64,000 bases of DNA, taken from assembly GCF_003719725.1 (NCBI RefSeq), contig NZ_RIAX01000005.1, forward strand, positions 124,001 to 188,000. The letters run 5' to 3'. The notes below the pieces were generated by a model. That model was not told the DNA's origin. It saw only the letters and a list, made by a program, of their open reading frames with translations, and searched no databases. Position numbers and translations under genes: made by a program. Below are positions 53,595 to 61,930 of this stretch, in pieces (position 1 is the first letter of the stretch; every line of letters starts with the position of its first letter). Source of the DNA: Planococcus salinus. Its GTDB lineage: Bacteria > Bacillota > Bacilli > Bacillales_A > Planococcaceae.

Positions 53595-53859
53595 TTACAT
53601 TCCTCCTAATATTTTGTAAGTTTCATGGTATCATAATACTAGGAAAAATTACATGCAAAATTCTTAAATATTAAAATTTTTAAATAATTTAAATTAACTA
53701 TGTTTAAATTATCCTGTACGTACAAACTAGAAATTTGTCCATCATCCTTTAATTCCGGCTTTACTACTCCGGGGAACGTTAAGGAGATACCACGAAATCG
53801 CATGTCAATAACATAAAGGCTCGGCAACAAAGAAAACTTCTCCTTTATCAGAAGTTTTC

Positions 53860-54015
53860 AATTTGTTCCTACGTTGGACATTTTACGGCTATTTCCTTTT
53901 TCCGAAAAACACGCAACCGCCGTGTCTGGAAGCCTTTTGGCTTTCTGGACACGGCATTTTTAGCAAGCAATTAGCATGTATAAACTGAATCACTTTCAGC
54001 AAAGGGACGCGATTG
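53860..54015 (+). repeat. Hairpin repeat copy J (diverged full length)
   Basis: Left part TTGTTCCTACGTTGGACA with TTTTACGGCTATTTCC, core CCGCCGTGTCTGGAAGCC and GGCTTTCTGGACACGGC then ATTTTTAGCAAGCAAT, and right part ATGTATAAACTGAATCAC with TTTCAGCAAAGGGACGCGA. The terminal repeats have drifted. It lies in the 500-bp space between the SLH gene start and the stop of the next minus-strand gene. The rest of that space shows nothing else. Confidence 0.82.
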
Positions 54016-54091
54016 CATAATTAGTTGTACCATCCATCCGTAGAGGAAAATCGGAAATGACTACAATCCTTAATATTAGAAAGTGATTTGC

Positions 54092-55468
54092 CTATTTTTC
54101 CACTTCTGTATCTGCAGCTTTCTTCTTGTTCTCTGTATCTGCAGCTTTCTTCTTGTTCTCTGTATCTGACTCTCCACCTGCCTCTTGGTTTGGTTCTAGT
54201 TCACCTTCCCTAATTATACTCATAGCTAATTTCACTATTGCATCGTCTCTTTTGTCCTCATTTTTTATTTTTGAAATTAAAAAATTGCCGAAATAGAAAT
54301 GATGTGTATTTACAAATCGATTGTGGAATTGGGTTAAAGTCTTGATGGTTTCAGCATGCATCTTAATATAGATAGCGGCTACTAAATCCGTGGCAATTGC
54401 ACTTACACCTCCTAGAATAGCTATAATGATTTGAGATTCTACTTCAAATCTTCCAATATAGAAAAAGTAAAATGTGACACCAATAATAAAAAAACCGAGA
54501 GCTAAACAAACCACACCTATTTTATACAACCAAGAGTTTTCACTAAGGGCTTCGTCATAATACCTTTTTAGTTCTAAATGATGTTGCTTGAACAACGTTT
54601 CCGCCCTTGCTTCTATCGAATAAACTCCTATTCTGATCATTTCCAATTCATGATCGATAGCCTGGCGTTCCCCTTGAAATGCATTTCGTAATGGAACCAT
54701 AGATAATAAAAGCATGGATACACCAAATAGAAAAATTAAAATTCTTGTTATTCTAGGATTTTGAAATAGTCCACTTGGAGATGCGAACGGTCCATTACTA
54801 ATAGAAAGATCGAAAACAAAGATAGAAAATAAAAGACTGAATACCCCCAAGGCCATTAAAGTTCTCCTAAGCCATCGATGCCAACGAGCAAATTTAATAA
54901 GTTCTTTTCTTCTGCATTTTAAGAAATATTCTCTCTGTCGAAGCGCTTCTTTTTCAGTTAAATCCTGTGAAGATAAATCTTGTGCTTCTTTGTAATAATC
55001 TTCTATATCTAACATTTCTAACTCATGATCAATGTCTTGACGTACAATTCGATATACCTTTCCTAAAGGAACAAAAGATAAGGAAACCATCGAAACTCCC
55101 AATATTATAATGAGTATTCGGGTAAAGACAGGATTTCGGAATAGCTCTCTAAACGTGCTTGCGCTACCAAAATTCCTAAAATCAAAATCAAAAAGAAATA
55201 TAGAAAATAGTAGACTAATCACCCCTGAAATGAATAAGCACATTCTGATAATCTTATACCATCTTGATACATTAATCAGCTCTTCTCTTCGTCTTTTTCT
55301 TAATTGATTTTTTCCATCATATTTTTTGGAGGGCATGCCTTTAACTTGAACTGTTAAGTTTTCATGCTTCATTCTTTTTGTTGATTTTAGTGGGGAAGTT
55401 GACTCCGTTGAAGTTCTGTCTTTTCCTCCTTTTTGGTTAAACTTCGAAAAAAACTTAAATCTGGCCAT
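54092..55468 (-). CDS. Multi-pass membrane protein with TRADD-N-associated-type C-terminal membrane domain
   Basis: 458 aa. Two homologous halves occur in tandem (about 55-160 and 175-285). Each has a basic RRKREELI/CRRKELI start, W-R-W-H/Y-K region, a first helix (LLFSIFLFDF / LLFSIFVFDL), FRNPVFTRILIIILGVSM / FQNPRITRILIFLFGVSM and a DHELEM helix. The C-terminal part (SWLYKIGVVCLALGFFIIGV, then IAILGGVSAIATDLVAAIYI and MHAETIKTLTQFHNRF) looks like the two-helix TRADD-N-associated membrane domain of bacterial conflict systems. The tail has ADTENKKKA twice, encoded by a 27-bp direct repeat. The basic 50-residue N-terminus is cytosolic. A signalling or defence role is inferred. Confidence 0.7.
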   Translation of the reverse strand: MARFKFFSKFNQKGGKDRTSTESTSPLKSTKRMKHENLTVQVKGMPSKKYDGKNQLRKRRREELINVSRWYKIIRMCLFISGVISLLFSIFLFDFDFRNFGSASTFRELFRNPVFTRILIIILGVSMVSLSFVPLGKVYRIVRQDIDHELEMLDIEDYYKEAQDLSSQDLTEKEALRQREYFLKCRRKELIKFARWHRWLRRTLMALGVFSLLFSIFVFDLSISNGPFASPSGLFQNPRITRILIFLFGVSMLLLSMVPLRNAFQGERQAIDHELEMIRIGVYSIEARAETLFKQHHLELKRYYDEALSENSWLYKIGVVCLALGFFIIGVTFYFFYIGRFEVESQIIIAILGGVSAIATDLVAAIYIKMHAETIKTLTQFHNRFVNTHHFYFGNFLISKIKNEDKRDDAIVKLAMSIIREGELEPNQEAGGESDTENKKKAADTENKKKAADTEVEK

Positions 55469-56026
55469 AAGAATCCTCCTATTTTAGCAAATAACTCTAA
55501 AAAGAAACGATAACTTTTAATTCGGCACATGATTTAGCTACTATGTATATCATTATTTTAGCACTGCTCATATATTAATACTATTTATTTACTGAAAATT
55601 CAGATAAAATTACTTCAATACAGCTGAATCTGCCTTTTTCTCAAATAATTTAGTTGTCTTCGACATAAGCTCCAGCTATAAAACTGATATCGCCTACGAA
55701 TTCTTTTTGTTATCCGGTTTTGGGTGAGGCAGTAAAAGGTCACCTCCCGATATTTTTGATTTTGAAGTCTTAATCTTATTTCTCAAATTTTGTTTCAATA
55801 AGCATCTTCTTGAAGAGAGATAATATATAGTACATGATCGCGCTCTGCCCACCTTAGGGTCCAGAGCCTTTTCTTTTTTGTTGTGTTAAATAAAATGCGG
55901 ATTCCAAGAAGTTGGTCGCGTTTGAAAGAAATATAAATGGATTGATTTCCCTCTATTGCTGTTTTTGCTCTATTTCCATTAACTTCTAATTCCCCACCAA
56001 CGCTCACCCACTTCATCCTTCTTGAA
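55469..56026. other. AT-rich intergenic region with a possible gene fragment
   Basis: Gene-free stretch before the second TetR-MMPL copy. A 73-codon minus-strand frame (55795-56016, starting MKWVSVGGELEVNGNRAKTA) begins 14 bases from the left border of the duplication and could be a gene cut off when that segment was inserted. Its RDQLLGIRILFNTTKKKRLW and ERDHVLYIISL parts read like a real protein, but there is no proper ribosome site and I do not recognise it. Confidence 0.4.
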
Positions 56027-56119
56027 AACTTTTAACAATATGTAAAGGTATGTAGCTCTTACTATTTAAATCCTTTTTTGCCTCTATTTTTTGACTAAAT
56101 CATGACTGTTTGAACAAAG

Positions 56120-56173
56120 TCACGAAATTGCACAATGAGAAACATTGCTCTTTGTGCAATTTCGTGATATAAC
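56120..56173 (+). promoter_or_regulatory. Promoter and inverted-repeat operator of tetR-MMPL copy 2
   Basis: TCACGAAATTGCACAA (56120-56135) and TTGTGCAATTTCGTGA (56152-56167), identical to copy 1 and with the same 16-base spacing, plus TTGCTC-N17-TATAAC with TATAAC at 56168-56173. The half-sites are unchanged while the spacer and nearby bases have drifted, which supports real selection for the operator. Both TetR proteins probably bind both sites. Confidence 0.78.
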
Positions 56174-56201
56174 TTTAACGTATCTTAAATGAGGTGAAGA
56201 A

Positions 56202-56813
56202 ATGACAGAAAGCAGTTTGCGGGATAAAAAGAAATTGGCAACGCGGAAAGCATTGGCCGAAGCTGCCTTTGAACTCGCTGTCGAACGCGGTGTTGATAGT
56301 TTTGTGGTGGAAGACATTGTAACGAAGGCCGGCTATTCACGGCGGACATTCGCCAATTATTTTTCCTGCAAGGAAGAGGCGATTGCGAATTCGCTGGGTC
56401 TGGATGAATATCTGCAGCCGGTTGACCAATTCGAATTTTCTCCGAAAGATCATACACCTTTAAGTACCATTGAAGTTTTTATTCGGCGAAGCTTTACGAT
56501 CAACAAACTGAAGCGGCTGAACCAGCTTATTTCGTTGTCCCGGGAGCATCCGACGCTCAGGCTGTATGTGACCGGCGCGCTGAAGGAAATGCAGGATTTT
56601 GCCGGACGCGGCATCAGTGAAGAATACGGCAGCGATTATCCGCCGGAATATTATCATATTCTGATTGGCGCGGTGTTCGGGGCGATTCTTCCGGTTCTCG
56701 ATGAAAGCTTCGACGTGAATTTGCCGGATGATGAAGAACAGATCGAAAACAGCAATGAGTTCAATCAGTATATGGATACCGTTTTTGCCCATTTACGAAA
56801 AGGATTCAGCTGA
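56202..56813 (+). CDS. TetR-family transcriptional regulator (copy 2)
   Basis: 203 aa, same domains as the protein at 34377-34988, from which it differs at 13 positions scattered along the chain (for example A2T, E12L, G24E, G33S, E42K and G73V). The HTH core GYSRRTFANYFSCKEEAIAN is unchanged. GAGGTGAAG precedes the ATG. The second MMPL gene starts 35 bases after the stop, and the conserved operator lies upstream. Changes in the ligand domain might alter the inducer; this cannot be judged here. Confidence 0.93.
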   Translation: MTESSLRDKKKLATRKALAEAAFELAVERGVDSFVVEDIVTKAGYSRRTFANYFSCKEEAIANSLGLDEYLQPVDQFEFSPKDHTPLSTIEVFIRRSFTINKLKRLNQLISLSREHPTLRLYVTGALKEMQDFAGRGISEEYGSDYPPEYYHILIGAVFGAILPVLDESFDVNLPDDEEQIENSNEFNQYMDTVFAHLRKGFS

Positions 56814-56848
56814 ACGAATTAAAACAAACAGAGAACGGAGTTGCGCAC

Positions 56849-59164
56849 GTGTCGAGATTTTTTTACAGCATAGGAAAAACAGCATACAGCAAGCCCTGGC
56901 TTTTCATTGCCGGATGGCTGCTCATTTTAGGTGTTATTATCACCGCCATCGTAACGAATGGCGTAAGCACAAGCAGTGAAACAAGAATTGACGGAACTGC
57001 CGCACAGGACGTGCTGGACGAATTGGCGGAAGAATATCCCGCGGCTTCCGGTGGTCAGGGAAGCTATCTTTTTGAAGCAGCTGAAGGAGAAGCCATTGAC
57101 GCCCCTGCAAACGCGCAGGCCCTTGCAATGGCCGTGAACGAGATTTATGAATTGGATCACGTCGTGAATCCGATGGATATGATGCAAGACGCCGAAGCAA
57201 TGGCCCAAATGCAGGAAATACAAGGCATGCTGAGCCAGCTGCAGACGCCTGAAGTGGCCCACCGTCCGTTCGTCATCCAGGATATGCCGGTTCCCGGTGT
57301 CCAGATTTCGGAAGACGGCACCGTCGCATTATTTCAGTTTCAACTCACCAAAACAGCGGAAGATCTGAGTGAAGGCGAACGCGAAGAACTTGCTGATGCA
57401 GCCGCAATCGCTGAAGACGGCTCTTCCATCACCGTTATCCCGACAGGCACGCTGCAAGGTGTCGATATCCCGATTGGCGGTACGCATGAAATCATCGGCC
57501 TGGCAATCGCTGGTATTATTCTCGTTGTCACACTCGGTTCGCTTATCGCGGCAGGTCTCCCGCTCGTTGTCGCCATGATCGGCGTCGGTGTCGGTGTCGG
57601 CGGAACATTCGCCTTGTCGAATATCTTCGAGATCAACTCTCTGACGCCAGTGCTTGCCCTGATGATCGGGTTAGCAGTCGGAATCGACTATGCGCTGTTC
57701 ATCGTCAACCGCCAGCGCAATCTGATCATTGCACAGAAACTGCCGGCCAAAGAAGCAGCGGCCCGTGCAACCGGCACAGCAGGCAGCGCGGTGTTCTTTG
57801 CCGGCCTGACGGTCATCATCGCATTAAGTGGTTTACTGGTCATCGGGATTGGGTTCCTGAGCAGCATGGCGCTCGTCGCTGCGTTGACCGTTTTGATCGA
57901 CGTTCTTGTCGCATTGACGCTCCTGCCTGCATTACTCGGGCTGATCGGCGAACGCATCGTTTCGGATAAAACCAGAAATAAACAACAAGCTGCAACTGCT
58001 TCCAAACCAAGCTTTGCACAAGGATGGATTACAGGCCTCCTGAAAGCCAAATGGGTCGCAGTCCTGCTCGTCATCGCGGTTCTCGGTACACTCGCTGTTC
58101 CGGTCGCGCAGATGAATCTGGGCATGCCGTCCGGCGCCAGCGCCAATAAAGACACACCGACGAGACAAAGTTATGACATCATCTCTGACAGTTTCGGTGA
58201 AGGCTTCAACGGACCGCTCCTCGTCGTCGCAAAAGATAAAGACGCAGAGGCTGTCAATCCAGAGGAATATTTCCAGCTGCTGTCCAATATCTCACAGCTT
58301 GACGGCATAGCGGAAGTTTCTCCAGGCGGATTCAATGAAGACGGAACCATCGCGATCATCTCGATCATTCCGGAAAACGGACCGACGGATGAAGCGACAA
58401 AAGAATTGGTGGAGAACTTACGTACAGACGCGGCGACCACCGAAAACACGAACGCTGAAATCGGCGTGACCGGCATGACTGCGATCAATATCGACATCTC
58501 GGAGAAATTGGCCGAAGTGTTCCCAATCTATATCGCGATCATCGTCGTATTGTCACTTCTGATTTTACTGGTAGTGTTCCGCTCGATTCTGATCCCGATC
58601 AAAGCAACCGCCGGCTTCCTGTTGAGCATCATGGCAACATTCGGCGCGACAACGGCCGTATTCCAATGGGGCTGGCTCGGTTCCTTATTCGGAATTGATA
58701 CAGGCGGTCCATTACTGAGCTTCATCCCGATCATGGTGACCGGTATCCTCTATGGCCTTGCGATGGATTACCAGGTATTCCTCGTGTCGTCCATGCGTGA
58801 AGCCTATATCCACGGTGAAAAAGGCGATCACGCCATCGTCAGCGGCTATAAGACTGCAAGCAAAGTGGTCGTCGCTGCAGCCTTGATCATGGTCTCCGTA
58901 TTCTCGGGGTTCATCTTCACTGATGACATCATGATCAAGCAAATCGGTTTCGCCCTGGCATTCGGTATTCTCGTGGATGCTTTCCTGATCCGCATGATTT
59001 TCGTTCCGGCCGTCATGGCGATGTTCGGCGACAAAATCTGGTGGCTGCCAAAATGGCTCGACAAGCTGTTGCCGGACCTGGACATCGAAGGAGAGAAACT
59101 GTTGCAGGAACTGGATAAAGAAGAAAAGATTAGAGTGAAGAATACAGAACAGAATCCTGTATGA
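56849..59164 (+). CDS. MMPL/RND-family exporter (copy 2)
   Basis: 771 aa, no length change relative to copy 1. About 33 residues differ. Most lie in the first external loop (EAAEGEAIDAPANAQ, QTPEVAHRPFVIQ) and the second (NKDTPTRQSYDIISDSFGEG, KDKDAEAVNPEEYF), while helices and the GIDYALF and GLAMDYQVF motifs are nearly unchanged. Since the outer loops of RND-type pumps help choose substrates, the two copies could differ in range. It starts at GTG after CGGAG and is ended by the hairpin at 59173-59204. Confidence 0.93.
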   Translation: MSRFFYSIGKTAYSKPWLFIAGWLLILGVIITAIVTNGVSTSSETRIDGTAAQDVLDELAEEYPAASGGQGSYLFEAAEGEAIDAPANAQALAMAVNEIYELDHVVNPMDMMQDAEAMAQMQEIQGMLSQLQTPEVAHRPFVIQDMPVPGVQISEDGTVALFQFQLTKTAEDLSEGEREELADAAAIAEDGSSITVIPTGTLQGVDIPIGGTHEIIGLAIAGIILVVTLGSLIAAGLPLVVAMIGVGVGVGGTFALSNIFEINSLTPVLALMIGLAVGIDYALFIVNRQRNLIIAQKLPAKEAAARATGTAGSAVFFAGLTVIIALSGLLVIGIGFLSSMALVAALTVLIDVLVALTLLPALLGLIGERIVSDKTRNKQQAATASKPSFAQGWITGLLKAKWVAVLLVIAVLGTLAVPVAQMNLGMPSGASANKDTPTRQSYDIISDSFGEGFNGPLLVVAKDKDAEAVNPEEYFQLLSNISQLDGIAEVSPGGFNEDGTIAIISIIPENGPTDEATKELVENLRTDAATTENTNAEIGVTGMTAINIDISEKLAEVFPIYIAIIVVLSLLILLVVFRSILIPIKATAGFLLSIMATFGATTAVFQWGWLGSLFGIDTGGPLLSFIPIMVTGILYGLAMDYQVFLVSSMREAYIHGEKGDHAIVSGYKTASKVVVAAALIMVSVFSGFIFTDDIMIKQIGFALAFGILVDAFLIRMIFVPAVMAMFGDKIWWLPKWLDKLLPDLDIEGEKLLQELDKEEKIRVKNTEQNPV

Positions 59165-59172
59165 TTCTGATT

Positions 59173-59204
59173 GAGCTGCCGGGGATGTTTCCGGCAGCTT
59201 TTTC
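59173..59204 (+). terminator. Intrinsic terminator of tetR-MMPL copy 2
   Basis: GAGCTGCCGGGGA and TTTCCGGCAGCTT stem followed by TTTCTTC, eight bases after the stop, matching the terminator of copy 1. Confidence 0.9.
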
Positions 59205-59261
59205 TTCGGGTAAAGTAAACCCCGGATGGGACACTCTTGGCTTCTGGTTCCAGTAGTTTTC

Positions 59262-59418
59262 CAGTTCGCCCCTGTGTTGGACACTTTTATGACTATTTCC
59301 TTTTTCTGATAAACATACAAACGCCGTGTCTGGAAACCTTTGGGGTTTCTGGACACGGCGTTTTTGGTATGCATTTGTTGTGAATAAAGGGAATTGTTTT
59401 TAGCACAGGGGGCCGGTT
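59262..59418 (+). repeat. Hairpin repeat copy K (full length)
   Basis: Left end AGTTCGCCCCTGTGTTGGAC, CTTTTATGACTATTTCC, CTGATAAACATACAAACG, core GCCGTGTCTGGAAACC and GGGTTTCTGGACACGGC, then GTTTTTGGTATGCAT, and right end AATTGTTTTTAGCACAGGG. It is the partner of copy F within the TetR-MMPL duplication. Confidence 0.88.
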
Positions 59419-59494
59419 TTATCAATTTATGTTGGTTTTGTTGAATTTGTTGATTTTAAATTGTATAATTAAAATAAACTTGGAGGTGGAGAAA

Positions 59495-60160
59495 ATGATT
59501 CCTACTATTGATCAAAAACAGGAAAAAGAACAAGAAAAACTATGGGCCAGCGTAGAAACATTGTCTTCTATCAATAGCGAACAAGCCGAGGCCGTATTGA
59601 AAACAACTGTCGAACGTTCTTTGAAGCAAATGGGTTTTGCGACTCCAGCGATTTCCGGTCTTTCATTGAAAATAACTGATTTACAATCTGTGTTGGAATT
59701 ACACGAATTGGAACGGAAAATAAAGCAGCAATTGAAGAAAACTGATCATGAAACTGCCTCTGAGCTTCTGATCGATTATTTCGAAAAGGTAAGTCAAATG
59801 ACTGATGAAGATCCTGCAGCCATCCAAAAAAAGCTGCTTGCTTCTCTTGTGGCTCGTAATGCCAAAAGAACTTTAAAACCCTTTTATATCAGGCGGTCTT
59901 CTAAACGCCACAAAACAACAAGCTCCTATTATTCGCCAAGTGAAGCAGCTAAAAAAATTGGGTTGAGTGATCAAACGATTCGGAGAATGTGCGAAAAAGG
60001 AAAGTTTGATGGAGCCTATAAAACAGATGGCGGCCATTGGAAAATCCCTAAGAGTAACTTTATTACAACTGATGAACAAGATGCACGAGCGAAAGACTTT
60101 TTCGAACGAATTGATGCCAAAAATCAGAAAGCAGGGCAAGTCGATGAATTCGATTTATGA
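59495..60160 (+). CDS. HTH protein, probable antitoxin of PIN-domain pair
   Basis: 221 aa. The N-terminal 125 residues are helical and charged (QKQEKEQEKLWASVETLSSI, LKITDLQSVLELHELERKI). Residues about 145-195 are a MerR/excisionase-like HTH (YYSPSEAAKKIGLSDQTIRR, then KGKFDGAYKTDGGHWKIPK). The frame is open for 22 codons upstream, but GGAGGTGG lies before the ATG at 59495. The downstream PIN gene overlaps its 3' end by 17 bases, the usual toxin-antitoxin arrangement, with the DNA-binding protein first. TTGAAT...TATAAT near 59440-59468 could be the promoter. Confidence 0.8.
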   Translation: MIPTIDQKQEKEQEKLWASVETLSSINSEQAEAVLKTTVERSLKQMGFATPAISGLSLKITDLQSVLELHELERKIKQQLKKTDHETASELLIDYFEKVSQMTDEDPAAIQKKLLASLVARNAKRTLKPFYIRRSSKRHKTTSSYYSPSEAAKKIGLSDQTIRRMCEKGKFDGAYKTDGGHWKIPKSNFITTDEQDARAKDFFERIDAKNQKAGQVDEFDL

Positions 60161-60698
60161 CTCACCGGCTATTCCGAAAGTTTTTATAGATACCACCATT
60201 CTTTGCGGAGCTTTGCGTACAGATGGTATCAATCGTAAAATTTTACAAGCTGCCCGCTTTCCAAATCTTTATCAACCTGTTTTCTCTAAAGTTTGCTTGT
60301 TTGAATTTGTGCGCAATGCAGCCAATGGATTAGGTAAAGGGGATAAACGTGTGAGGTATGGAGCGGATGACATCGAAGAATTCTTTCAGGAATTTCTCAA
60401 TCCCATTTTTGAACATTATGAGCATTTGCCGGTTAACAGTGTTTTAGGGAGATATAGTGTAGAAACGATCATTCGAGAACATTTGCCGTTAGGAGATGTG
60501 TTAGTGGAATTAAGCGGATGCGATTATAACACCGCTAAAACCATAGCGAAGAAACAAGAGATGGCCGAACCACTTTCCAACTTCGATCAGGACGATGTTC
60601 ATGTGTGGGTAACAGCAATTCAAGAGAACTGCGATATAATCCTAACTTCCAACATTAAGCGTTTTCCTTCTGAGATAGGAAAATATACAACGCATTGA
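60144..60698 (+). CDS. PIN-domain protein, probable VapC-like RNase toxin
   Basis: 184 aa. PIN-domain acidic residues are visible in KVFIDTTILCGAL (first Asp), VCLFEFVRNA (Glu), DQDDVHVWVTAI (two Asp) and NCDIILTSNIKRFP (last Asp), in the usual order for these Mg2+-dependent RNases. I start at ATG 60144, just before the end of the HTH gene, because the longer frame overlaps that gene by 190 bases and the PIN fold begins at residue 12 of this start. Overlap and order indicate a type II toxin-antitoxin module. The RNA target is unknown. Confidence 0.82.
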   Translation: MNSIYDSPAIPKVFIDTTILCGALRTDGINRKILQAARFPNLYQPVFSKVCLFEFVRNAANGLGKGDKRVRYGADDIEEFFQEFLNPIFEHYEHLPVNSVLGRYSVETIIREHLPLGDVLVELSGCDYNTAKTIAKKQEMAEPLSNFDQDDVHVWVTAIQENCDIILTSNIKRFPSEIGKYTTH

Positions 60699-60880
60699 CC
60701 CACGAGTATTCTATGCATCTTTACAAAAAGCCTAAAGAGTGGATTAAATCTAAAACGTTCCAAATATAAACTTTAAGTAAGTCTATTTATGACTAACTAT
60801 AAAAGTGCATGCAGAGTCCTATCCATCACTGGAAGAGCCGGATTCTTCAGGCACTCTTTTTACATCCTCCCCAGGGAGCG

Positions 60881-60990
60881 GGACAAATTGAATCGCTTCT
60901 GACACAGGGGCGTGATTTTAACGCTAGTGGGGGGCGATTCTTATGTAGTTGTCGTGTAGAAACTGAATGATTTTCAATTCAAAGGCACGT
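60881..60990 (+). repeat. Two right-end remnants of the hairpin repeat (L)
   Basis: ATTGAATCGCTTCTGACACA with GGGGCGTGATTTT at 60887-60918 matches the right end of full copies almost perfectly. At 60953-60990 GTGTAGAAACTGAATGATTT with CAAAGGCACG is a second, weaker right end. No hairpin or left end is present. These fill the space between the PIN gene and the next minus-strand gene. Confidence 0.7.
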
Positions 60991-61000
60991 TTTCTCCCAA

Positions 61001-61576
61001 TCAATCCTTCTCTTCCCTCTCACTCCATCTGACCTCTTCCGAAGGATCCACCATCTCAAGCTTTACCTGAAACCCTTCATAGCTCATTAGCATCTTTCCG
61101 ATTTCTTTCCACGCGTAGGACTTCCCATCCACTACTAGCACAGGGACATCTTCATCCAGCGGATTCCATTCAATCCGTCCAGCCATACGGTCTTTCTTCA
61201 TTGAAAGACTGGATTGACCATTTGAGAACTTCCTCGCCTCCACATACATTTCGGCCATTCCCCGTTCTGCCTTGGAAATCAATTGCAGAAACAACTCGCC
61301 CTGATCTCCATGCAAATCACCAAACACCTGAAAGTGGTAGCCACCAGATGCTTGCTCTTCCGCTTCCATCACGATTCCCATCGGATCCAGGCGTTTCCTC
61401 AACCGGAAATGATGAACTTCTCCCTTGCCATCGCGGAGCGTCACACCTTCCGGATAACTCTCTGCTTCTACACCGAGTTCGTTCGCCATTATCTCATTAA
61501 AGCAATCCAAGCAAAGCCGGTCTTCGCCGAAATGAATATACACTTCGTTCTTTTGACATTCTTGGCACTTGGCCAT
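61001..61576 (-). CDS. Zinc-ribbon-like hypothetical protein
   Basis: 191 aa. The N-terminus has two CxxC pairs, CQECQKNEVYIHFG and RLCLDCFNEIM, spaced as in a treble-clef or zinc-ribbon knuckle. The remaining 150 residues form a mixed alpha/beta domain (EVHHFRLRKRLDPMGIVMEA, GYHFQVFGDLHGDQGELFLQ) that I do not recognise. I start at the ATG at 61574-61576 with GAGGTG seven bases upstream; the GTG three codons before overlaps that site. The leader is closely similar to that of the protease-nuclease gene at 6230-7960. It is a single gene. Confidence 0.72.
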   Translation of the reverse strand: MAKCQECQKNEVYIHFGEDRLCLDCFNEIMANELGVEAESYPEGVTLRDGKGEVHHFRLRKRLDPMGIVMEAEEQASGGYHFQVFGDLHGDQGELFLQLISKAERGMAEMYVEARKFSNGQSSLSMKKDRMAGRIEWNPLDEDVPVLVVDGKSYAWKEIGKMLMSYEGFQVKLEMVDPSEEVRWSEREEKD

Positions 61577-61737
61577 CCCTGCCACCTCTTTCGTTTTCTA
61601 GAAGTTTCTCTCTTAACCATAGATTAAGAGACGGCTGATGACAACTGGTTGGAAAGAAAGCGCAACGGAGGGAGTTTTTCCATATCTACGATAAAAAGCG
61701 CAACAACCTGGGGAATTTCTGTTTTCCATGCATTTTC

Positions 61738-61789
61738 CAATTCGCCCCTGTGTTGGACCACTAGTGCTTCAGCGCAGGGGAGCGATTTC
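61738..61789 (+). repeat. Hairpin repeat copy M (ends joined, core deleted)
   Basis: AATTCGCCCCTGTGTTGGAC, the left end, is followed within a dozen bases by CTTCAGCGCAGGGGAGCGAT, the right end. The 100-base middle with the hairpin is missing. The shared left flank (TGTTTTCCATGCATTTTCC) is also present. This internal deletion helps define the true ends of the element. Confidence 0.8.
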
Positions 61790-61930
61790 TTCAGGAGGAA
61801 TTTGCGCTTGCTTCCCGGGAGAGCAGATATTCAATCGTTTGACTGAATATTCATTATTTTATATAAAATCTTATAGTGAATGAAAAGCAATCATGTTAAC
61901 ATTGAGTTATTAGTTTAAGGAGGGTTTTTG

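Larger units (their letters stand above)
56030..59414 (+). repeat. Segmental duplication, copy 2 (operator, tetR, MMPL, terminator, hairpin repeat)
   Basis: Second copy of the 34205-37592 segment, same orientation, about 21.8 kb away. It ends at the right terminal repeat of hairpin copy K, after which the sequence differs from copy 1. The left border lies in the leader just before ACAATATGTAAAG. Confidence 0.9.

Noticed and set aside
61649-61846. 65-aa plus-strand frame
   Set aside because: It covers the core-deleted repeat copy M and lacks a ribosome site.
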